Shown here: positions 17,060 through 25,918 of the stretch, piece by piece | Layout: each line of letters begins with the position of its first letter | Position numbering within the stretch: the first letter of the stretch is position 1 | NCBI RefSeq assembly: GCF_007859315.1 | Contig: NZ_VOHA01000022.1 | Span: 56,792 to 120,791, forward strand | DNA length: 64,000 nucleotides | Origin: Reyranella sp. CPCC 100927 | GTDB taxonomy: Bacteria; Pseudomonadota; Alphaproteobacteria; Reyranellales; Reyranellaceae | Direction of reading: 5' to 3' | The notes under the pieces: model-generated | Told to the model about the DNA's origin: nothing | The model's input: the letters and a program-made list of their open reading frames with translations, nothing else | The model's database searches: none | Position numbers and translations under genes: made by a program

Positions 17060-18121
17060 CTACAAGGGCGCTTCCAGTAGCTTGAACGTCTTGCGCTCGG
17101 GCAGCGTGTTCGTGTGCCGGCGGATCCGCTCGAATGTCTCGCGCACGACAGCCGGCACGGTGTCGGGCGGCACCAGCCCCTGCCATGATACGATGTGGTC
17201 CTGCCCTTGGCCGTTGATCAGGCGTCGGCGCTTGAGGCTGCAGACCATATCCAACAGCGGCGAGCCCGGCGACGCGGCGTAGTTCGCAGCGTCCAGCCGC
17301 GCGATCATGGCGGCGGCGTCCGGTATGGGAAACGCATCGAATGCAACAGGGACGGGAATGCGTTCCCAGCTCGCTCCGCCTGGCCGAACCGCATTATCCC
17401 ACAGCGTGATGACGCCCGATGGATCCACCTGGGCTTCTATGATCAGTCCGCGCGTTTTCGGTGCCACGCAGGATGCGATCACGCTCTCCTGATTGAAGGC
17501 CTTGTGGACGTCTTTGATGGCCGGGCACGGCATGACGGACGAGTCGCGGCCTCCCGCCGCGGCCCTGAGCGCATCGATGACTTCCTTGATGACGGCACTT
17601 TTGCGGGTCGCCTCGGTTGCCGCCGGCGTGTCGTCCTGGTGCTGCCGCAAGGGCCAAGCGTAGACGCCGCCCAGGCGCCAGAGCTCTACCCGGACCGATT
17701 GCGCCTTGCTCCCGTCCTTTATTTCGAGCCGGCAGTTCGGGACGTGAGGTCCTGTGCTGCGCCACTCTCCTTCCGGCCGGATGTGGTCGAAGCCGATGTC
17801 ATCAAGGCGTCGCCGCAGATCACGGAACACATCGGGTGAGAGACGGGCAACGTTCAGGCGCCAAGTGAAATCACCGGCCTGGCCGAACGTCTTGGGACAG
17901 ATCCGCACGACACGCCCATCGGCCCACATCTCGGCTGTCGTGACACCCAATCCGCGACTGTTCCCACCGCCGCAGGTCGCCCGCATCACCGCCGGGTCGG
18001 CAGGCTGTGCGGCGGCCGGCGCCTGAAGCCCGACCATCGCCAGCGAGAAGGCCAAGCACGCAGGACCGTATCGCCGCGACAGCCCTTGAGACGTCGTGAG
18101 GTTGTGACCAGACCCGATCAT
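17060..18121 (-). CDS. Secreted protein of unknown function
   Basis: About 353 residues from the ATG at 18121. It begins with a signal peptide: a basic stretch (LSRRYG) then the hydrophobic core ACLAFSLAMVGL and a likely cleavage site after APAAA. The mature part has Cys in TCGGGN, ICPKTF, PNCRLE, MPCPAIK, ASCVAP and MVCSLK, an even number consistent with disulphides, so it is probably periplasmic. I recognise no domain. It stands alone, divergent from the metalloprotease-like gene. Confidence 0.7.
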   Translation of the reverse strand: MIGSGHNLTTSQGLSRRYGPACLAFSLAMVGLQAPAAAQPADPAVMRATCGGGNSRGLGVTTAEMWADGRVVRICPKTFGQAGDFTWRLNVARLSPDVFRDLRRRLDDIGFDHIRPEGEWRSTGPHVPNCRLEIKDGSKAQSVRVELWRLGGVYAWPLRQHQDDTPAATEATRKSAVIKEVIDALRAAAGGRDSSVMPCPAIKDVHKAFNQESVIASCVAPKTRGLIIEAQVDPSGVITLWDNAVRPGGASWERIPVPVAFDAFPIPDAAAMIARLDAANYAASPGSPLLDMVCSLKRRRLINGQGQDHIVSWQGLVPPDTVPAVVRETFERIRRHTNTLPERKTFKLLEAPL

Positions 18122-18395
18122 GACTGCGCTCCGACGCAGGCGTACACTTCGGCTTGACGCCAAACTACGTCACCCGCAGCGCTGCCACATCCTTCAGATG
18201 ATGGATATGGCCGGCGGCGGCCTGACAGGCATGCTGCATTTCGGCGAAACGTTTCGCGATCTCTCAGGTGGTGGCGCGGTCTTTCGCGATGGCATGCGGC
18301 ATCAACCTTCAGGTTGACGTGCCATCGGTCAGGATTCGCTACACATCAGGAAGCCATCACCACTGAAGGGGTCAGCTGACCCTCGGAGGGCTTCC

Positions 18396-19223
18396 ATGCC
18401 GGCGAAGCCGACACTACTGCTCGACGTAACGCGTGGTCCTTTGTTCGAGCAACGGAACGTGAATGCACCCGCAGGACTGAAGACCCCAGGCGTCTATAAT
18501 CTGGCGCTTTTCTGGGAATCTGGAAAGTCGCGCCGCGGCGTTCTGACGGTCGACATCGCACCACGGTTTTCTTTCTTTAGGTCACGAAAACCCTACGGGT
18601 CCTTGCTGGAGTGGGCAGGCGACCAGCCCGATCTTTTCATGAAGTCGTTCTCGCGCACCATCGAATCTTGGTGGAGCCAAGCGCATCCCATCTTGCCGTC
18701 ACGCAGGAACTCCTGGTTCGACGAAATCAACGTGGTGTTCGCCGTGGTGCCCTGGACGACAACGCCATTGGTCACGGAGACCCGCTGGTCGGTGACCGTC
18801 ACCAAGGTCGATCCGGTAGATTACACCAAGGGCTTTGAGGGCAAAGTAAGCAAGGTGAGCATCGATCGTGCTGGCGCCGACTTGGAAGTAACATTGTACA
18901 GTCGCGACCTGGACCCTATTGTCAGAGACCGTATTGTTCGCGGCGTCTCTACGAAATTCGAACAACGCCCAGTCCTTCACGAGTTCGGTCATATCATCGG
19001 CCTAAGAGATGAGTACCCCGGCGGGCGCGCGCGAAACCCAAATTGGCCTGAAGATCTGGAGAGTGTCATGTTCTCCGGTGAAAAGATTCGCGAGCGCCAC
19101 TACGCTCCTTTTGCCCATTGGTTGACCCGGCAGTTCGCGTCCCTCTCCCTCTCGGGAATAGGCGACGGTTCCGTCGTCTGGAAGGTTCGAGGCCGGACGG
19201 ACCTGAACAATGCGCTGCTGTGA
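18396..19223 (+). CDS. Putative zinc metalloprotease-like protein (HExGH motif)
   Basis: A 275-residue protein not otherwise recognised, with the sequence HEFGHIIGLRDEY at residues 195-207 (bases 18978-19016). This matches an HExxH zinc-binding helix followed by Gly and an acidic third-ligand position, as in metzincin-like and other short metalloproteases. No signal peptide or transmembrane segment is seen. Third-position G/C bias is weaker than in neighbours, hinting at recent acquisition. No neighbouring gene suggests a substrate. The motif is clear; protease activity is inferred. Confidence 0.68.
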   Translation: MPAKPTLLLDVTRGPLFEQRNVNAPAGLKTPGVYNLALFWESGKSRRGVLTVDIAPRFSFFRSRKPYGSLLEWAGDQPDLFMKSFSRTIESWWSQAHPILPSRRNSWFDEINVVFAVVPWTTTPLVTETRWSVTVTKVDPVDYTKGFEGKVSKVSIDRAGADLEVTLYSRDLDPIVRDRIVRGVSTKFEQRPVLHEFGHIIGLRDEYPGGRARNPNWPEDLESVMFSGEKIRERHYAPFAHWLTRQFASLSLSGIGDGSVVWKVRGRTDLNNALL

Positions 19224-19438
19224 TCGTGATGAGCCATTGAAAGCCCAGGCTCTCTTGCGGCGTTGCAGGTGACGGTGGTGTAGTTGGCAACACGGATGCG
19301 ATGTCGGAAACGCGAGGCTCATTCAGGATGCCGCGCTCGAGCCGCCGCTATGGTCCATTGTGACGGGGCGCATCATCGACCAGCTCGGCGGTGTTGCCTG
19401 CGCGACACCATCATCTGTCGTTGGGGAAAGTGACTGAT

Positions 19439-20008
19439 ATGACCCCCGGCTTGCCGGAGCGCGCGACGATTCCCTTGAGGAGCATCGAACCGGATACCAC
19501 GCGGCTGGGGCGTTGGTGTCGTCGGATCGCCGTGGTTGTCTCGCTCGTTGTGCTGGCGATTCTCCTGGTCGTCGGGCCCGGACGCCTGGGGGCGTCGACC
19601 TCGATTTTCCGGCACCAGCCCGTGGATCCCTTCATCGGCTGGCTGACCGGCGTTCTGGGCGCGCTGGCATGCCTGGTCGTTGCGTTGAACCGGTGGTTGG
19701 CGCGCCGCTACAGCCGCGTCGACGTCGATCGCAGCGCCGGTAGCGTGCGCGTTATGCACCATGGCCTGTGGAACCGACGCGATGAGGCGATGTCGCTCGG
19801 CAGCGTGCGCGAACTGGCGCTGGTCGAGACGCAGGATGACGGTGCGCCGTCGTGGCGGCTGGAGTTCCGCCCGACACAGGCCGCCGGACGGACGCCCCTT
19901 GTCGTGGCAACCACACACAATCTCGACCGCCTTCATCCTCTCGCGCAGCGCATCGCCCGGGAGGCGGGGCTCGAACTCGTGCGCGTGCGTCGGCGCGCCA
20001 GATCCTGA
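19439..20008 (+). CDS. Small inner-membrane protein of unknown function
   Basis: About 189 residues from the ATG at 19439. Two hydrophobic segments (IAVVVSLVVLAILLVVG and WLTGVLGALACLVVALN) lie in the N-terminal half, followed by a soluble C-terminal domain of about 110 residues with beta-strand-like alternation. The fold is reminiscent of bacterial PH-like membrane proteins, but I cannot assign it. The mRNA continues toward the NTF2-like gene 70 bases downstream on the same strand. Confidence 0.6.
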   Translation: MTPGLPERATIPLRSIEPDTTRLGRWCRRIAVVVSLVVLAILLVVGPGRLGASTSIFRHQPVDPFIGWLTGVLGALACLVVALNRWLARRYSRVDVDRSAGSVRVMHHGLWNRRDEAMSLGSVRELALVETQDDGAPSWRLEFRPTQAAGRTPLVVATTHNLDRLHPLAQRIAREAGLELVRVRRRARS

Positions 20009-20077
20009 CCGGCTGAAAGCAGGCCGGGTCCGCCAGGGATCTGAACCGGGGTCTTGAATACGGGTGCGCGCACCCAA

Positions 20078-20626
20078 ATGTCTGAGCGCATGATGAAAAA
20101 CGACAGACGCCGTGTGCTGACGGCAGGATGTGCTGCCCTGCTCGTGGGAGCGTTCATACCCGCGGCGCAGGCGCAATCGGCCCGCGATGACGAGATGGCG
20201 GTGATCCGGGTCACGAACGCCATCGACGTTGCGGTCGACCGCAAGGACTGGGTACAGGCGCGCAGTTTCTTCGCCGATGAGGTCCGAACGGACTTTACAT
20301 CCCTGATCGGTGGCCAGCCTGCGGTCGTGACGGGCGACGACCTGATCGCCGGTTGGCGCCGCAACCTCGGCCCGCGCAAGAGCAGTCTCCATCTGCGCGG
20401 CAACCACCTGCCGACGGTGCAGGGCGATCGCGCCACGGTCTACTCGCATGCCTATGCCTGGAATCGCCTGGAGGGCAACGGCGAGCCGCTGTGGGAGGTG
20501 TGGGGCCACTACACCCACGAACTGGCACGCACGCCATCGGGCTGGAAGGTGATCGGCTTCACCTTCGTGATGACCCACGAGCGCGGCAACATGTGGGTGA
20601 AGACCACGCCGTCGCCGGTCAACTAA
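20078..20626 (+). CDS. Exported NTF2/SnoaL-like protein
   Basis: About 182 residues. The N-terminus carries a signal sequence (RRRVLTAGCAALLVGAF, cleavage after AQA), possibly Tat-type given the Arg cluster. The mature protein has the cone-shaped NTF2/SnoaL-like pattern: VIRVTNAIDVAVDRKDW, then FFADEV, and the strand WGHYTHELARTPSGWKV. Such domains act as small isomerases, dehydratases or binding modules. Possible starts are TTG 20054, ATG 20078 and ATG 20090; the second is used. Confidence 0.75.
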   Translation: MSERMMKNDRRRVLTAGCAALLVGAFIPAAQAQSARDDEMAVIRVTNAIDVAVDRKDWVQARSFFADEVRTDFTSLIGGQPAVVTGDDLIAGWRRNLGPRKSSLHLRGNHLPTVQGDRATVYSHAYAWNRLEGNGEPLWEVWGHYTHELARTPSGWKVIGFTFVMTHERGNMWVKTTPSPVN

Positions 20627-20681
20627 GATACTCTGGTGATGCCATCGGCCCGGGAGCGTGTGCTTCTGCCGGCTTGCATAA

Positions 20682-20768
20682 CTGTCATCCCGAGCGCAGC
20701 GAGGGATCTTTCTATTCGTGAACGGTCCGCACACCGCCAAAGATTCCTCGCTTCGCTCGGAATGACAG
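20682..20768. repeat. Inverted intergenic repeat, family B copy 2
   Basis: Arms begin CTGTCATCCCGAGCGCAGCG and end with CGCTTCGCTCGGAATGACAG around a spacer of about 35 bases. Same family as 14813-14900. It lies between two co-directional genes. Confidence 0.88.
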
Positions 20769-20860
20769 CGGGCGGCGACAGACGGCGGCCGTGCCGAAAT
20801 GTCGTCAACCTTTTTGTCTAAGGTTCGGGGCGGTCGGCGAAGGCCTTGCTCCGGAGATCC

Positions 20861-22252
20861 ATGTATTTCGCAAAATTCCTTCACAAACCGCCGGGCGATG
20901 ATGATCGCCTGGTGCTGCTGGCGCTCGGTTCCGACACGCTGATGGGCATCTACCTGAAGGAAGTCGACTACCTGGCGTTCGATTGGAGCAAACCCCTGCC
21001 ACCGGGAGCCAACCTGCCGGGCGAATTCCTGCGCCAGGCGTTCGACACGGCGTCGCAGAGCATCGCGGCGTTTCGGCACGAAGTGGAAAGGCTGCGCGCC
21101 GCGGGCTACGTCGAAACACACCACACCGACTATACGCTGCGCGATCTCGGCGGCGATTTCACACCGAAACCGGCGTGGCAGCGGTTGCTGGACGATGCGA
21201 TGATGGCGAGCTTCGCCGATCCCGTGGACGTGCAGGCGAACAGGCTGGCGGCGCTCGCGGAAACACCGGCGGCCGACGAACCCATGGCCTTGTGGCTTGC
21301 GGCACGCCACGCCGGCGCGATCAAGTCATCCGACGCCCTGGAACGCGCCGAGCGCGCTCGCGATACGCTGGTGCAGCGCGAAGCCGGCAAACAACCTTAC
21401 TATACCTGGTCGCTGCCCGCCCGCGCCGTCAAAGGACACGTCTATGCGCTGCTGGCGCGCCGCCATCTCGATGCGCGCGCAACGCCCGATGCGTCGGCTG
21501 CCCTGGGTGCGATCGACGCTGCGTTGGACGCGTACCGGGACGAAGATCGGCTGATCCTTCAAGCCTGGATTCTCAGCACGCATTTCCCGGAGCGCGAAGA
21601 GGACGCCTACGACAGCATCTATCGCTACGCCGATCGCGGCGGCTACGAGTCGATCACCGCGCGCGCCTCCTGGGCAGCGTATGCCGCCCGCCGTGCTGCC
21701 GACACCGCTGCCGGGCGCGCGACCTGGCGCTGGAGCGGTGGGCATCAGCCTGCCGACGCGGCAGCGATCGCCGCGGCGGAGGCCGCGCTCGATGTCCGGT
21801 TTCCCGACGCCTATCGTGCGTTCCTGCAGGAGCGGGGTCGCTGCGACCTCTTCGTGCGGTTACCGGATGAGGACACGCGCCTGCGCTTCGCCGGGCCGGA
21901 TCAGCTGTCGCAGATGCGCGAGGACTTCATCCATTTCGTCACGCTCACCGACAGCGAGGCGAATGCCGCGGCGTCATTCCGTGAGTCGTCTGGCGTTGCG
22001 CTGCGCCACCTCGTTCCGATCGCCGAGCCGTACGACGCCAGCAATCTCGTGCTTCTCCACACCGAGCCTGGCGACCGCTACGGCCGCTGCTTCGTGTGGA
22101 ACCACGACGGTGCATGGGAGCTGGTCCATGAGCAGCCGGACTTCCCGGCGATGCTGGCCATGGTGCTGGATGGAATCGAGCGACAGGAGGCGGCTGCCCT
22201 CGATTTGTTCAACGTTCCCGTCGACCCACCTCATCCTGAGGAGGCCGCGTAG
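20861..22252 (+). CDS. SUKH (SMI1/KNR4) domain protein
   Basis: About 463 residues. The C-terminal third is a SUKH-type domain (AIAAAEAALDVRFPDAYRAF, then a polar beta-rich part with LVPIAEPYDASNLVLL), a fold common in immunity proteins of polymorphic toxin systems. The N-terminal 120 residues are unassigned and the middle is helical. ATG 20861 is used; an in-frame TTG lies 15 bases upstream. The last codons and stop lie inside a family C repeat. No toxin gene is adjacent. Confidence 0.75.
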   Translation: MYFAKFLHKPPGDDDRLVLLALGSDTLMGIYLKEVDYLAFDWSKPLPPGANLPGEFLRQAFDTASQSIAAFRHEVERLRAAGYVETHHTDYTLRDLGGDFTPKPAWQRLLDDAMMASFADPVDVQANRLAALAETPAADEPMALWLAARHAGAIKSSDALERAERARDTLVQREAGKQPYYTWSLPARAVKGHVYALLARRHLDARATPDASAALGAIDAALDAYRDEDRLILQAWILSTHFPEREEDAYDSIYRYADRGGYESITARASWAAYAARRAADTAAGRATWRWSGGHQPADAAAIAAAEAALDVRFPDAYRAFLQERGRCDLFVRLPDEDTRLRFAGPDQLSQMREDFIHFVTLTDSEANAAASFRESSGVALRHLVPIAEPYDASNLVLLHTEPGDRYGRCFVWNHDGAWELVHEQPDFPAMLAMVLDGIERQEAAALDLFNVPVDPPHPEEAA

Positions 22253-22367
22253 CGGCCGTCTCGAAGGATTGGCCACAGGCGGAGTCTTGAAAAAGCGGGT
22301 TCGCAGCGCTTGTACTGTTTGTCCACCCTTCGAGACGCGGCCCTGCGGGCCGCTCCTCAGGGTGAGG
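22229..22367. repeat. Inverted intergenic repeat, family C copy 1
   Basis: Outer arms CCTCATCCTGAGGAG and CTCCTCAGGGTGAGG, inner arms GTCTCGAAGG and CCACCCTTCGAGACG, each outer arm joined to a small GC palindrome (GGCCGCGTAGCGGCC; GCGGCCCTGCGGGCCGC). The left end overlaps the 3' end of the SUKH-protein gene. A second copy is at 31600. Confidence 0.9.
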
Positions 22368-22405
22368 TCGTGTGTGAGCGAGCGCCTATGGACCGGAGGC
22401 CGGGG

Positions 22406-23011
22406 TCATCCCGCCGGGAAGCCGAGATGGGCGCGGAAGCGGTTCTTGATGTGCACGGCATCGCGCGCGGGCAGGGAGCGTGGCGGGTTTTCCGCTGCGA
22501 CCTTGATGACGAACAGGCGCGGTCCATCCGACGCGGCGTGCAGGTGCTCGCCGGTATCCGCGATGTCCTGCGGCGTGCGCACGGTGCGGGTCGACGCAAA
22601 GCCGCAGGCCGCCGCGACGTTGGCGATATCGATGCCGCGCCCGGTATGGCTCGCCTGCATGCCGGTCTCGCCGAAATGGTGATTGTCGATGACCACGATG
22701 TCGAGATTGCGCGGCCGCGCCACCGCGATGGTGGCGAGACTGCCGAACGCCATCAGCTGCTCGCCATCGCCGGTAATCACCAGGACGCGCCGGGTGGGCT
22801 GCGCCTGCGCCAGGCCGAGGCCGACCAGCGCCGCACCGCCCATAGCACCCCAGAGATAGTAATTGTCGTCGCGGTCGCCGGCTGCGTGGACGTCGTAGGT
22901 GGGTGAGCCCAGGCCGGTGACGACAAGCGCGTCCCGCCGGTGCTGCAGGAGCGCGGCGATGGCGTCGCGGCGGGCGAGGGGGACGGGATGCACGGTATTG
23001 GTCATGGACAT
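22406..23011 (-). CDS. TPP-dependent decarboxylase, beta (TPP-binding) subunit; sulfopyruvate/phosphonopyruvate decarboxylase-like
   Basis: About 201 residues carrying the thiamine-pyrophosphate Mg site: GDGEQLMAFG followed by IVVIDNHHFGETG, i.e. the GDG...N motif. Size and split-subunit arrangement match the beta subunit of sulfopyruvate decarboxylase (ComE) and related phosphonopyruvate decarboxylases, which turn a substituted 2-oxo acid into an aldehyde plus CO2. The ATG at 23011 shares a base with the stop of the alpha gene (TGATG); ATGs at 23017 and 23005 are alternatives. Substrate is unresolved. Confidence 0.85.
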   Translation of the reverse strand: MSMTNTVHPVPLARRDAIAALLQHRRDALVVTGLGSPTYDVHAAGDRDDNYYLWGAMGGAALVGLGLAQAQPTRRVLVITGDGEQLMAFGSLATIAVARPRNLDIVVIDNHHFGETGMQASHTGRGIDIANVAAACGFASTRTVRTPQDIADTGEHLHAASDGPRLFVIKVAAENPPRSLPARDAVHIKNRFRAHLGFPAG

Positions 23012-23580
23012 CACCATGTCTTCCGGCCCAGCAGACGCTGTCCGATCAGAACCGCGATCTGCTGGTCGGCCTCGTAGGCGAGCGCCGCGCCGGCCGCGAC
23101 GGTGTCGACCAGATCCGCCGGTGTCTCGGCGCGCATGACGCGCACGCCCACCGCTTCCAGCGCCGGCTGCGTCGCGCGGCTCATGGGCACCTGCCAGGGA
23201 TTGAACTCGGCCCACTCGCCGCGCATCGTCACCAGCATCAGCAGCGGGAAGCGGGCGATCGCCGGCAGCGACAGCATGTTGATGCAGTTGCCGACACCGC
23301 TGGACTGCATCAGCAGGACGGCGCGCTGGCCACCCAGCCAGGCGCCGGCGGCGATGGCGATGCCTTCCTCCTCGGTCGTCAATACGTTGGCGACGACATC
23401 GGGGTCGGCATCGAACAGTTTGATCAACGTGCTGTGGCCGGCATCGGGAACGTAGGCCATCTGGCGCACCTGCGCCGCCTTCAGCACGCGATAGACGTCC
23501 GACGGCCACGACGCTTCCGGCGGGGCAGCCGGCGGTGCGCCGCCGCGTGCCGGGTCAAGACCTGCTGCAACGCCCGACAT
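23011..23580 (-). CDS. TPP-dependent decarboxylase, alpha (PYR-domain) subunit; sulfopyruvate decarboxylase-like
   Basis: A 189-residue pyrimidine-binding domain: the activating Glu is in LTTEEEGIAIAAGAWLGG and the GVGNCINMLSLP segment is typical of ComD-type subunits. It pairs with the downstream beta subunit to form the active site at the interface. The gene is divergent from a LysR-type regulator with an inverted repeat between them, which suggests local control. The first 20 residues are Pro/Ala-rich and may be shorter in reality. Confidence 0.85.
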   Translation of the reverse strand: MSGVAAGLDPARGGAPPAAPPEASWPSDVYRVLKAAQVRQMAYVPDAGHSTLIKLFDADPDVVANVLTTEEEGIAIAAGAWLGGQRAVLLMQSSGVGNCINMLSLPAIARFPLLMLVTMRGEWAEFNPWQVPMSRATQPALEAVGVRVMRAETPADLVDTVAAGAALAYEADQQIAVLIGQRLLGRKTW

Positions 23581-23632
23581 CGTCGATCTCCGATCCGTTC
23601 CAGGAAAACCACGGGGAGACTAACGATCACAT

Positions 23633-23653
23633 AATGCTATTGCTTCGAGCATT
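23633..23653. promoter_or_regulatory. Inverted repeat, candidate LysR operator
   Basis: AATGCT-N9-AGCATT, perfect six-base arms, in the 107-base gap between the divergent decarboxylase and LysR genes. A TATAAT lies at 23667-23672, only 16 bases before the LysR start codon, so if it is the -10 box the LysR mRNA has almost no leader. Position and form suit a LysR-type autoregulatory site. Confidence 0.5.
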
Positions 23654-23687
23654 TTGTGTGAACAGATATAATGATATTCTATCGCTC

Positions 23688-24647
23688 ATGGAGCTTTCAC
23701 AACTTCGCACCCTGATCCAGGTCGCCGAACTGGGCAGCCTCAGCAAGGCGGCGGACCGAATGCGCATCGCCCAACCCGCGCTCAGCCGCCAGGTGCGCCT
23801 GCTGGAGGCGGAACTGGGCCTTCGCCTGTTCGTCCGCCACGGCCGCGGCATGGTGGTCACCGAGCAGGGCCGCGAGGTGCTGGGCCATGCCGAGCGAATC
23901 ATGGCGGAACTCGAGGAGATCAGGGCGCGCGCATCGAACGCGGACGCACCGTTGAAGGGGCAGATCGCCATCGGCATGCCGCCGACGGTCGGCGACATCA
24001 TCTCCGTGCCGCTGGTGGACCTGTTCGGCCGGTCCCATCCCCAGGCCGTGCTGCGCCTGGTCAGTGCCTATACCGGCTACCTGCTGGACTGGCTGCATCG
24101 CGGCGAGATCGATGTGGCGATCCTCTACGATCCGCGGCCGACCCGGTCGCTGCGGTCGCGTCCGCTGCTGCTCGAAAATCTGTTCCTGATCGGGCCCGCG
24201 GACGCCGGATTCTCGACCGTGCGCCCGACTCCGTTCAAGACGCTGGACGGCAAGCGTCTGCTGTTGCCCAGCGTTCCGCATGGCCTGCGGACGATCGTCG
24301 AGCGTTGCGCGACCGAAGCGGGGATCACGCTTGATGTCGCCGTCGAGGCCGACTCCTACGCCACGCTGAAGGACCTGGTGCGGCATGGGCATGGATGGAC
24401 GATCCTGCCGCTGGCGCCGATCCGCGAGGACATCGCCAGCCGCCGCCTGACGGCCGCCGCGCTGATCGATCCGGTGCCGGTACGCCGGCTGGTCCTGTCC
24501 CACCCCGCCGATCGCCCGGTGTCGCGACTGGCCCGTTTCGCCGGCGATGCCATCGCCGGCATCGTCCATGATCAGGTCGAACGCGCCCAGTGGAGCGGAC
24601 AACTGCTGGCGCCTGAAAGCCTGGATGCCGAAGCGCGTTCGCGCTGA
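23688..24647 (+). CDS. LysR-family transcriptional regulator
   Basis: A 319-residue LTTR. Helix-turn-helix at residues 1-60 (LSKAADRMRIAQPALSRQV), then a linker and a two-lobed effector domain ending near residue 300. I start at the ATG at 23688, where the HTH begins; the frame upstream is antisense to the decarboxylase. Close relatives include the NAC/CbL-like subgroup with a strongly conserved QLRTL start. It is the likely regulator of the divergent decarboxylase pair and perhaps of the downstream cyclodeaminase-like gene. Confidence 0.92.
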   Translation: MELSQLRTLIQVAELGSLSKAADRMRIAQPALSRQVRLLEAELGLRLFVRHGRGMVVTEQGREVLGHAERIMAELEEIRARASNADAPLKGQIAIGMPPTVGDIISVPLVDLFGRSHPQAVLRLVSAYTGYLLDWLHRGEIDVAILYDPRPTRSLRSRPLLLENLFLIGPADAGFSTVRPTPFKTLDGKRLLLPSVPHGLRTIVERCATEAGITLDVAVEADSYATLKDLVRHGHGWTILPLAPIREDIASRRLTAAALIDPVPVRRLVLSHPADRPVSRLARFAGDAIAGIVHDQVERAQWSGQLLAPESLDAEARSR

Positions 24648-24704
24648 GGGGGCGTTTGCCTGTGTCTGATCAACCGGCGTTCGCGCCGGCTCGGAGTATT
24701 GCCA

Positions 24705-25652
24705 ATGACTGAACAGCCCGGCTCCCTGCGGTTTGTCGATGCGGCGCAGATCCGAAAAATCCTGACCTTTCCAGTCCTGATCGATGCGATCGAAGCGGCG
24801 CATCGGCGTCGCAAGATCGATGTCCAGGACGACGCCATGGGCAACGAGACGGCGTTCTATTTCGCGCGCAATGCCGTGGACCATGGGCGCTTCATGGCCA
24901 GCAAGCTGATCACCAGCTTTCCGGCCAATCTCGACACGGGCGTGTTGCCCGCGGTCCAGGCCGTGTGCGTGCTCTTCGACGGCACCAACGGCAGGCCGCT
25001 GGCGGTCATGGATGGGACCGAGATCACCTACTGGCGCACGGCTGCCGATTCGGCGCTCGGCGCCAGGCTTCTGGCGCCGCCGTCGCCGGAAACGCTGCTC
25101 GTCGTCGGCGCCGGCGAGATGTCGCGGTGGCTTGTGCGCGCGCATCGCACGGTCCGGCCATCACTGCGGCGGGTGCTGATCTGGAACCGCACGCGGCAGC
25201 GGGCGATGGCGGTCGCCGCCGAACTGGCGCGCGACGGGATCGCCGTCGAGGTCACGGAGGACCTCGATGCGGCAACCCGTGTGGCGGACATCATCACCAC
25301 CTGCACCCGCTCGCACGTCCCTCTCGTGAAGGGCGACAACCTGAAGCCCGGTGTCCACCTCGACCTGGTGGGCGGCTATGTGGAGAAGACGCGTGAGGCG
25401 GATGACGCGGCGGCACAGCGGGCCCGCGTCTTTGTCGATCGCCGCGAGTCGGCTTTCGCCGGTGTGGGGGACATCCTGCAGCCGATCGCCAGCGGCGCCA
25501 TCGCGGCGAGCGATGTGCTGGGAGACCTGTATGACCTGGTCGGCGGTACCGTCGCCGGCCGCCGCTCGCCTGACGACGTGACGTTTTTCAAGAACGCCGG
25601 CGGCGGCCACTTCGATCTGATCGCCGCCGAAGCCATCTTCCGCCAACTGTGA
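24705..25652 (+). CDS. Ornithine cyclodeaminase/mu-crystallin family protein
   Basis: A 315-residue NAD(P)-dependent enzyme. The substrate Lys is in MASKLITSFP, the Arg-Thr of the active site in ITYWRTAADSA, the Rossmann loop is VVGAGEM, and the C-terminal Asp region reads VGDILQPIASG. Family reactions include ornithine cyclodeamination, ketimine reduction and alanine or lysine dehydrogenation, so the exact activity is open. It starts 57 bases after the LysR stop. Confidence 0.88.
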   Translation: MTEQPGSLRFVDAAQIRKILTFPVLIDAIEAAHRRRKIDVQDDAMGNETAFYFARNAVDHGRFMASKLITSFPANLDTGVLPAVQAVCVLFDGTNGRPLAVMDGTEITYWRTAADSALGARLLAPPSPETLLVVGAGEMSRWLVRAHRTVRPSLRRVLIWNRTRQRAMAVAAELARDGIAVEVTEDLDAATRVADIITTCTRSHVPLVKGDNLKPGVHLDLVGGYVEKTREADDAAAQRARVFVDRRESAFAGVGDILQPIASGAIAASDVLGDLYDLVGGTVAGRRSPDDVTFFKNAGGGHFDLIAAEAIFRQL

Positions 25653-25677
25653 TCGGGGTTGAGCCCTTTTGAAAACG

Positions 25678-25820
25678 CCCTTCCCCCGGAGGGGGAAGGT
25701 GGCGCGAAGCGCCGGATAGGGGATGTCGAAATCGATTCGATGCTGCTCAGTAGGCTCAGAAGCTGTTTCAACATCCCCCTTCCGCCCCTTGCGGGGCACC
25801 TTCCCCCTCTGGGGGAAGGG
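25678..25820. repeat. Paired-hairpin intergenic repeat, family A copy 2
   Basis: Left unit CCCTTCCCCCGGAGGGGGAA with the small hairpin GGCGCGAAGCGCC; right unit GCCCCTTGCGGGGC and TTCCCCCTCTGGGGGAA, the two facing each other around a spacer of about 50 bases. It separates two co-directional genes, so any transcript across it would carry large hairpins. Confidence 0.9.
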
Positions 25821-25918
25821 ACGCTTGGAATGTGTGAACGCCATAGCGCCTCAGGTGTGCTTCCCTTCGCTGTCGGATCGGATAGATTTCGCGCGACGCA
25901 CACCGAGGGAGGCCGCGC

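Noticed and set aside
19373..21310. Long leftward frame opposite the membrane, NTF2-like and SUKH genes
   Set aside because: Its sequence is low-complexity Arg/His-rich without domain features and crosses a palindromic repeat; the rightward genes have signal peptides and recognisable domains.
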